This document shows positions 29,101 to 38,248 of a DNA stretch of 64,000 bases, one piece after another. The position numbers were made by a program, and so were the translations under genes. This DNA is from Liolophura sinensis (lineage: Eukaryota; Mollusca; Polyplacophora; Chitonida; Chitonidae). Numbering within the stretch: position 1 is the first letter of the stretch; every line of letters starts with the position of its first letter. The stretch covers positions 30,669,608 through 30,733,607 of the forward strand of contig NC_088300.1 in assembly GCF_032854445.1 (NCBI RefSeq), written 5' to 3'. The notes beneath the pieces are model-generated. The model ran no database searches and was not told the DNA's origin. It saw only the letters and a program-made list of their open reading frames with translations.

Positions 29101-32100
29101 GGCAGCCTGTCTGTAAGCTTACCTATACAGGAAAATTTGTCAGTAACTTGCCCAAGGTCAGTGGTTTACTTGGGCATTCTGATTGCCTCCCCCTACAAAA
29201 CTAAATGGCTATTTTATGAATGAAGAATTCTTGAGTGTGGTATTATTAAACAGCAGTCATATCAATGAATAAATTAATGAACATCCTGATCAAATTCTAG
29301 ATATCGTTGTCTTCAGTGGACCAGTTTACTATATGCATGTAAAATTTCACGAGATTTTCCAAGTACATTGCAATGGACAAATTGTGCTCTAGACATTGTC
29401 ATTCACGATTTTAGATATTTTTTGTATTTTTGTTCTTAAAAATTGTATGTTTACTGTTTGGATTTAACATTAAAAAAATGTACAGCGGTAGAATTAATTT
29501 GTATGAGTTATCAGAGTTATAGCTGAAATTTTGACATTGTATTTTAGGCATGTATTTTCATACCTGTACATGCAAATGTTTTGTCAGTCATAGAGACCTG
29601 TTACCAATGTCATGTATATGTCATCTTCCAGATTATATTGTTGTTTAATACTCATGTTATTTGTATGGCAAACACTCTCTGCTCTTGTCTTTGTCAGATT
29701 TATATATTTCCCATGTTTCACCATCATTAATGCCCAGCTGTCTGGTTTGTCATTCTGATGAATAATATTCAGTGTTCTAGAACTGAAAGCATCTTGGGCA
29801 GTTTTTACAAGAAAGGTGTATCATTCCATCAAACTGTAACTACCATGGCGAGACTTTGGACGAAAGCCACGCCCTCTCTGGAGGTTATTACAGTTACACT
29901 TTGTATTATGACACATTCACCCTAATCCAGTTTTTCAAAGCAAGATATGAGTGTGTTTGTCATTCATAATGGCTTTTTTTTTATTCCATTTTTGCCCCCC
30001 ATATTTTGTCTCAGTTTTCTCTTGGCTTGTGCATAAGGGAAATGACTCAGGTAATATTTTTCAGGGCAAACTGACTGAAAATACAGTATTATCCTTCACT
30101 ATTGCACCATTTTCAGTTTTGAAATCACATTTAGTTCAAAATGAAATCTAAATAGCCTGACATCCCTGGATAAAAGTGGACTGAACCATGCATGACCATG
30201 AGTATTCATTTTAACCTGGTCAGGACAGGCTCACTTTATTCTTGGATAGAGGTGTTTGGTTTCAGTTTTAATAGTTCAGTGCACTCTTGTCTCATCTTAT
30301 ATACTAATCTGACAACTCAATCAACCTGAAATTTCCTTAGAAATATAAGTGTCTAAAGAACACTTCTGGATTTAATAAATTATGCAGGGTACTATCTCTA
30401 AAAAGCAGTATTGTTTGAAGAAACTTTCCTTCCCAAAATCAGATATCTTTGCTAGTTGGTTATCTGTTAAGTTCATTTGTCTGTCCTTTTTCCCCCTTGT
30501 TTCATGTTATATCATCTGTAAAGATTTCCCTATCCCTGCATAATAACAACCACGGGATGGCATTCCTCAATTGCAGGGAGACAACTCAATATGTTCAATG
30601 ATCAAGCTGTGATTCAGATAGGAGGCAAGAAGAACAAAGACGGGCGAATTATACGACAGTTCCGCGGAATAATGTCAGGTAGGCTGTGGTGAATGGAAAG
30701 GCAATCTGCAGACCTCTTGGTAGTGCAGGAGGTGAAACAGATTGTTGTACAGGATTAAATGTGCTTGACATTTAGGTATTAGACAAGCTGCTGCTTCTTA
30801 CAAAAACTTGCTGACATTTGACTAATGAAATCATAATAGTCTGGAACACAATACCTAATGGGGGGCCTCCGTGGCTCAGTCGGTTAGTGCGCTAGCACAG
30901 CGTAATGACCCAGGAGTCTCTCACCAATGCGGTCGCTGTGAGTTCAAGTCCAGCTCATGCTGGCTTCCTCTCCGGCCGTATGTGGGAAGGACTGTCAGCA
31001 ACCTGTGGATGGTCGTGGGTTTCCCCCGGGCTCTGCCCGATTTCCTCCCACCATAATGCTGGCCACCGTCATATAAGTGAAATATTCTTGAGTACGGCGT
31101 AAAACACACCAATCAAATAAATAAATAAATCACAATACCTAATTCAGGTGCTACTTTAAGGTAGGAGGTTGCCTCTGACTGTGTGGAGCCTTTGTTGGCA
31201 ATAAACTGTCATTTGTCTCCCACCAGTATGGTGTGCTTATCTGTATAAAGTCTCATGTGGGAAAGTTTGTCAGTTACTTGCCAAAGGTCGGTGGTTTACC
31301 TTGGGCACTCTGGTTTCTTCCAACAGTAAAACGGACCATAATTATATATATCCAGAATTCCTATTTATGTGGTTTAACAGCAGTCAAATAAATAATTTAG
31401 CTGCATGTAGGGGGTTTGGTCATGTACCTGAGATATAGTGTTGGTATTCTCTGGGCTCTGTCCATACTCTCCCATCAGTAGGACGACACCTCACTGGTGT
31501 TGCATAAGGTGAAACATTTTTACTTGTTTCATTTGTTTTCATTGTTAAAAAATAATTACTTTGACTGAATAGTAAAGCACTAGAACATTTATTTCAGTAG
31601 TCAGTATCCATTTGTACCACTAAATGGTGTATTGACCAAAAAAAAGTAGGACGACACCTCACTGGTGTTGCCTAAGGTGAAACATTTTTACTTGTTTCAT
31701 TTGTTTTCATTGTTAAAAAATAATTACTTTGACTGAATAGTAAAGCACTAGAACATTTATTTCAGTATTCAGTTTCCATTTGTTCCACTAAATGGTGTAT
31801 TGACCAAAAAAAAAAAAAAAAAACAAGAAAAGAATCTGACCAATGTATGTTTGTTTGTTTTGTTTAGGATTGGTATTTAACGAGAAGCGATTACTAGACC
31901 TGGCATCGGAGAACGATCCACAGATAACAATAGAGGGGGATGTGCAGGAGGACATGGAGTTCGAGAGACATATCAAACAGTGAGAGCTTTCTTTATACCA
32001 AACCTACATGCCAACATCCAACTAAAATAAAGCTTCATAAAAACACTGGATATTATGTGGAGCTTAAAGTTTCTACAGTTGCAGCTAATCTGTGGCTTTT

Positions 32101-35100
32101 ATTACCGAGGGCGTTATTTCCTTGTTAAGATGAGATTTTGTTTAATTCTCTGTGTTCCAAACGATTTGTTTGCAAAGTTTGGAAGATTTAACTAGTTGTT
32201 ACTCTCATAAAGATGTATTATCTGTATATAGCCACTGATACATGAATGGGTTTTTTTTTGCCATCAACAGTAGAGACACATTTATGGTGACCATAATTCT
32301 TGAATCTTTTCAACCGTCTCTGCAGCAAACATTTTCAAACATTCTGAGAAAACTAAGGGGTTTGGAAAAATAGTGGCACATTTTTATGAAAGTTTTAATG
32401 TTAGTGCCAAAACAAATCATTTTTAACATATATTCATAATTTTATACTTAAATTCCACTGAAAAAAGTGCTTTAGTCATTGAAAGCAGGCTGTTGTCTGA
32501 TTGTTAATGATGGAAGTTGCCTTTCAATTGCTGGAATACAGGACATGCAGGGTTAAAACCAGCCATGATATGGGAATTAGTAGATTCACCAGCTGGCACT
32601 GTCCATGAGCCTTTGGTGATAATAAGCACCTGTCTGGCCATTTGTGCTGTACAGTGTTTGTCTTCAGCCAATGTGGTATACATATCAGTATGTCACTTGC
32701 GGGAAAGTGCGTCAGCAACTTGCCAAAGGCTGGTGGTTTATCCAGGTCCATAGTGAAAAATACTTCAGTGTGGTGTTAAACAATGATCAAATAAAATGCA
32801 CTTGCCTTTTTAGATGTGAAAATGTTTGAGTGTGTAAAAAAAATTTTGTTTTCATTGCATTGTTTATGACTTCAGAAAACCTTTCTACTTATTAGTCTGT
32901 AGCTATTGTCAGTCTTTGTGTCTTTTTTTTTTTGGTACTTTCACTTTAAACTGACTTGTCATTAATTTGTATGTTATCAGAGACCCCAAAGCAGACGTTG
33001 TTGATCTGGTGAAAGCTGGCTGGCAGTCGACCGAAGGAATCCGAGTAAGAATTAATTCCGTCTTCCTTCAAAGCATTGTCAATCTATTCTGTGTTTATTT
33101 GTCCTAAAATGATTCTGGTTTTTAAGTTTCTTCAGGAAAGTGCCATAAACATATTGACATACTCTTCTTGAAGGAGTCAGCATCTGGTTTCCCACAAGGT
33201 TCAGAAGTAGGTTTATACTGACAACGGATTCGTAGTTTACACTTCAACAGATTCAGTGAGCTAGGCAATGTGCTGATGGCAACGTGCTCATGGTCGTGGG
33301 TTTCCTCCTGGGCTGGGCCTGGTTTCCTTCCACCATAATGCTGGTGAATAGTACCTTATTTCTTTTAATATTGGGACACTTGGTCTGCTCATTTGAAACA
33401 ATAAATGTGTAATTGTAGCAGGAATACTGAGTTTCTTTATTCTCAGAGGGTTAGACCATCTAATGAGGAACAGATCTTTACTTTTCCAAACGGCTGGTAA
33501 AGAAATGTAATATTCTATTTTCGACACTACTAAAACCTGTCCCAAAAATTGAAAGAATTAGGGTAAGGGAAATATTCTTGAGTTAAACAGGAATCAGATC
33601 AATCAAAGAGTCGATTTATGACAAGATTTAATTACATGTATGTATGTATGTATGTGTTGTTGTTGTTATATTCACCTGGCAGCCATCTTGGACAACATTG
33701 CCAACTCCTTCCATAGTTATGGAGAGTTCTCTTGAAGAACTGCAGTTTGGTGTGGCCAGTGGCTCAGGGAGTGGGATCTCACCCATGCGACCAGGATTTG
33801 AGGACATGGAGGTAGAGGTTGAGATAACTGGCAAAAAACCATTCAATGGAGAGTCTGACAAAGTAAAATCTGCCAGAGGATCAGGAAGTGACAATGGTCC
33901 CATATTGCCAGGATTAGAGGATTTGGAGAATGACAGTGTGAAATCTGACAGAGGATCAGGAAGTGGCAATGGTTCCATGTTGCCTGGATTAGAGGATTTG
34001 GAGAATGACATTGTGAAATCTGACAGAGGATCAGGAAGTGGCCAAGGTACCATGTTGCCTGGATTAGAGGATTTGGAGAATGACAGTGTGAAATCTGACA
34101 GAGGATCAGAAAGTGGCCAAGGTACAATGTTGCCTGGATTAGAGAATTTGGAGAATGACAGTGTGAAATTTGACAGAGGATCAGGAAGTGGCCAAGGTAC
34201 CATGTTGCCTGGATTAGAGGATTTGGAGAATGACAGTGTGAAATCCGACAGAGGATCAGGAAGTGGCCAAGGTACCATGTTGCCAGGATTAGAGGATTTG
34301 GAGAATGACAGTGTGAAATCCGACAGAGGATCAGGAAGTGGCCAAGGTACCATGTTGCCAGGATTAGAGGATGTGGAGAATGACAGTGTGAAATCTGACA
34401 GAGAATCAGAAAGTGGCCAAGGTACCATGTTGCCTGGATTAGAGGATTTGGAGAATGACAGTGTGAAATCCGACAGAGGATCAGGAAGTGGCAGTGGTTC
34501 CATGTTGCCTGGATTAGAGGATGTGGAGAATGACGTTGTGAAATCTGATAGAGGATCAGGAAGTGGCCAAGGTCCCATGTTGCCTGGGTTAGAGGATATG
34601 AAAAATGAGAGTGTGAAACTGGACAGAGGATCAGGAAGTGGCAGTGGTTCCATGTTGCCTGGATTAGAGGATATGGAAAACGAGAGTGTGAAACGCGACA
34701 GAGGATCAGGAAGTGGCAATGGTCAAATGTTTCCTGGATTTGAAGATTTAGAAAATGAAAGTGTGAAACGCGACAGAGGATCAGGAAGTGGCAGTGGTTC
34801 CATGTTGCCTGGATTAGAGGATATGGAAAACGAGAGGGTGAAACTGCACAGAGGGTCAGGAAGTGGCAGTGGTCAAATGTTTCCTGGATTTGAAGATTTA
34901 GAAAATGACAGTGTGAAACGCGACAGAGGATCAGGAAGTGGTAATGGTTCCATGTCACCTGGATTAGAGGATATGGAAAACGAGAGTGTGAAACGCGACA
35001 GAGGATCAGGAAGTGGTAATGGTCAAATGTTCCCTGAATTTGAAGATTTGGAAAACGAAAGTGTGAAACATGACAGAGGATCAGGAAGTGGTAATGGTTC

Positions 35101-38100
35101 CATGTCGCCTGGATTAGAGGATTTGGAGAATGACAGTGTGAAACGCGACAGAGGATCAGGAAGTGGCAGTGGTCAAATGTTCCCTGGATTTGAAGATTTA
35201 GAAAATGAGAGTGTGAAACGCGACAGAGGATCAGGAAGTGGTAATGGTTCCATCTTGCCTGGATTAGAAGATATGGAAAATGAGAGTGTGAAACGTGACA
35301 GAGGATCAGGAAGTGGCAGTGGTTCCATGTTGCCTGGATTAGAGGATATGGAAAATGAGAGTGTGAAACTGCACAGAGGGTCAGAAAGTGGCAATGGTCA
35401 AATGTTTCCTGGATTTGAAGATTTAGAAAATAAAAGTGTGAAACACGACAGAGGATCAGGAAGTGGTAATGGTTCCATGTCACCTGGATTAGATGATATG
35501 GAAAATGAGAGTGTGAAACTGCACAGAGGATCAGGAAGTGGCAGTGGTTCTATGTTGCCTGGATTAAAGGATATGGAAAACGAGAGTGTGAAACTGCACA
35601 GAGGATCAGGAAGTGGCAATGGTCAAATGTTTCCTGGATTTGAAGATTTAGAAAATGAAAGTGTGAAAGCAGATAGAGGATCAGGAAGTGGTAATGGTCC
35701 CACTTTGCCAGGAATGGAGGATTTGGAAAATGAGCATGTGAGACTGGACAGAGGATCAGGGAGTGGCAATGGTTCCATGTTGCCTGGATTAGAGGATATG
35801 GAAAATGACAATTTGAAACCCAACAGAGGATCAGAAAATGGCAGTGGTCCCATGTTACCTGAATTAGAGGATTTGGAAAATGAGAGTGTGAAACCCAAGG
35901 GAGGATCAGGAAATGTTGCTGGTCCTATGATGCCGGGACAAGAAGATTTTGAAAATGAAAGTGTGAAACCTGACAGAGGATCAGGAAGTGGTAATGGTCC
36001 CACTTTGTCTGGTTTGGAGGATTTGGAAAATGAGCATGGGAAACAGGATAGAGGATCAGGAAGTGGTGGTGGTTCCATGTTACCTGGATTGGAGGATGTT
36101 GAAAGTCCAGCATTTCAGGGAAAGAGCTCAGGGTTCCATTTTACAAGTTCAGAAAATTCACAGGTGCAGAAATCAACAGAGAAATACAAGATTCATAATG
36201 GAGACCCTGGCCATTCTGGAGATCAACTGTCATTTAAAAGTGACAAGAAAGACCAAATTTCAGAAGTTAAAGGTCCCATTGTGGATGAAGTATTGACTAG
36301 AAACTCTGATATTAAGAAAGCTAACAATAACACACATTCCAACTACAAGAGCATTCCAGGGTTTGTTGACATGGAGATGTTGCAGCATAAAAATATGTCA
36401 CTTAAAAGAATAGTAATAGAGGAAGGCAGCCAGCCAAATTCGGTAGATACCACGGATGATATTGATGAGAATTATATTTTGTCAGGTTCAAGATCAAGGT
36501 TTCATTCGGGTAAAGAAATTGTCTCCAAAACTACCCTTAGTAACCGTAATGCCCTGTCTACCTTAAGGATCAGTCATTCCAAGAGAATTCGACTTAAAAC
36601 AAAATTGTCATGGTATCTGAAGGAAAGTTGGACAAGCCATGAAAAAGTTTCTTCTAAAACGACGCCTGTGAAAGACAATAATGTGATCAGTTGGAGGAAT
36701 GCTGTTCAGAGCATTAAGCGCATCATTCAGTTGAAAGTTAAAGACCCAGCAGTCCCAAAACCTGAGGATTTAACGAAGCAGAATGATCAAGCCTCTGCCC
36801 AGGTATGAGGAAGACCACAATCTGTGGTTGCCTGTGTTGTTTGAGTGGTTTGGACCAAGGATGCATAGTGTTTGAGCAGCATGGAGCAAGAATGCATAGT
36901 GTTGAATGGACCAAGGATGTATAGTGTTTGAGCAGCATGGAGCAAGGATGCATAATGTTTGAGCAGCATGGAGCAAGGATGCATAGTCTTGGATGGACCA
37001 AGGATGCAAAGTGTTGAATGGACCAAGAATGCATAATGTTTAAGCAGCATGGAGCAAGGATGCATAATCTTTGAGCAGCATGGAGCAAGGATGGATAGTG
37101 TTTGAGCAGCATAGAGCAAGGATGCATATTGTTGAATGGACCAAGGATGCATAGTGTTTGAGCAGCATGGAGCAAGGATGCATAATGTTTGAGCAGCATG
37201 GAGCAAGAATGCATAGTGTTGGATGGACCCAGGATGCATTATGTTTAACCAGCATGGATCAAGGACAGTTGAATAAAAATGTACCTGTCCAGTTACTAAT
37301 CCATTCCACATCTGCATGGATGAGGTCAGAAGAAGGTCATCTCAGACACTAGAGTTTTATCTTCAAGTGAAATAGTTAACACCTGGAGTATAGAAAAATT
37401 AACAAACTGTATTTTTGTGCTAACATACAAAACTAACATTGTCCTGCATGTTAAAAAAAATTGTGTGTGTGTGTTTTTTTTTTAATGTCTTATTACACAG
37501 ATGCGACATCTCGCCACAATATGGCTGAAATATTGCCGATGTGGCATTAAGCCATAATCATTCATTCATTCATATGCGCCATTACCTGCGTAATAACATG
37601 TCTCATTTCCCACATTTATGCTTGTGTTTGCTGTGTCTGGTAAAATAACTGTTCAGTTGAGGCAGCTCCTTGTATGTAACACATTGAGCCTAGTGATAAT
37701 AAGTCTTACATTTATACATGTAGCAAATTTAAGCAGACTAATAAATCAATAAATATAGCAGTTATTGGACCATTTTAACCTTTTATGAATGATTTGAATA
37801 AATGGTAAACTGCCGACGTGCTTAATCAATAGGATTATTAATACTATTTGCACTTTCCAGACTTTCAGTCAAAAAAGGAAATCTCTACTCTGTTCCATGT
37901 GTATAAAAAAGATATTATTTTTTCTTTAGTGCATATCTATGTGAATTTTGGATGATTGCTCAGACTTGTGTCCAGTAATCTTAATTAACTACTTGTAAAG
38001 GAATTGAATCTTGGTCCTATATTTTGTTACCATTCTATTTAATATTATGCAAGAAGTTTGTCTTACTGTATATATGACATTCACTCTCCCTGTGCAGCAT

Positions 38101-38200
38101 GAACTTATGCTGGTTTGGTACTGTGGAGCTACAGTACTACCAGTATATAGGAAATTTGAAGATAATCTTTAAAAATATAATTTTTTTTTTAATATATTAA

Positions 38201-38248
<48 letters not shown>

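Larger units (their letters stand above)
27083..30576 (+). other. Neurexin intron at the SS4 position
   Basis: The intron carries a degenerate SINE-B copy at about 28850-29275, the candidate SS4 microexon at 30015-30050, and otherwise AT-rich unique sequence. Confidence 0.7.

Noticed and set aside
33628-35483. Long open frames on the minus strand (up to 546 codons) across the giant exon
   Set aside because: A 75-bp repeat is a multiple of three, so a stop-free antisense frame in one unit is stop-free in all. The plus frame is the one with splice signals and matching phases.
36738-37317. Minus-strand open frames of 158-176 codons
   Set aside because: They read through the intronic minisatellite after the giant exon and are composition artefacts.
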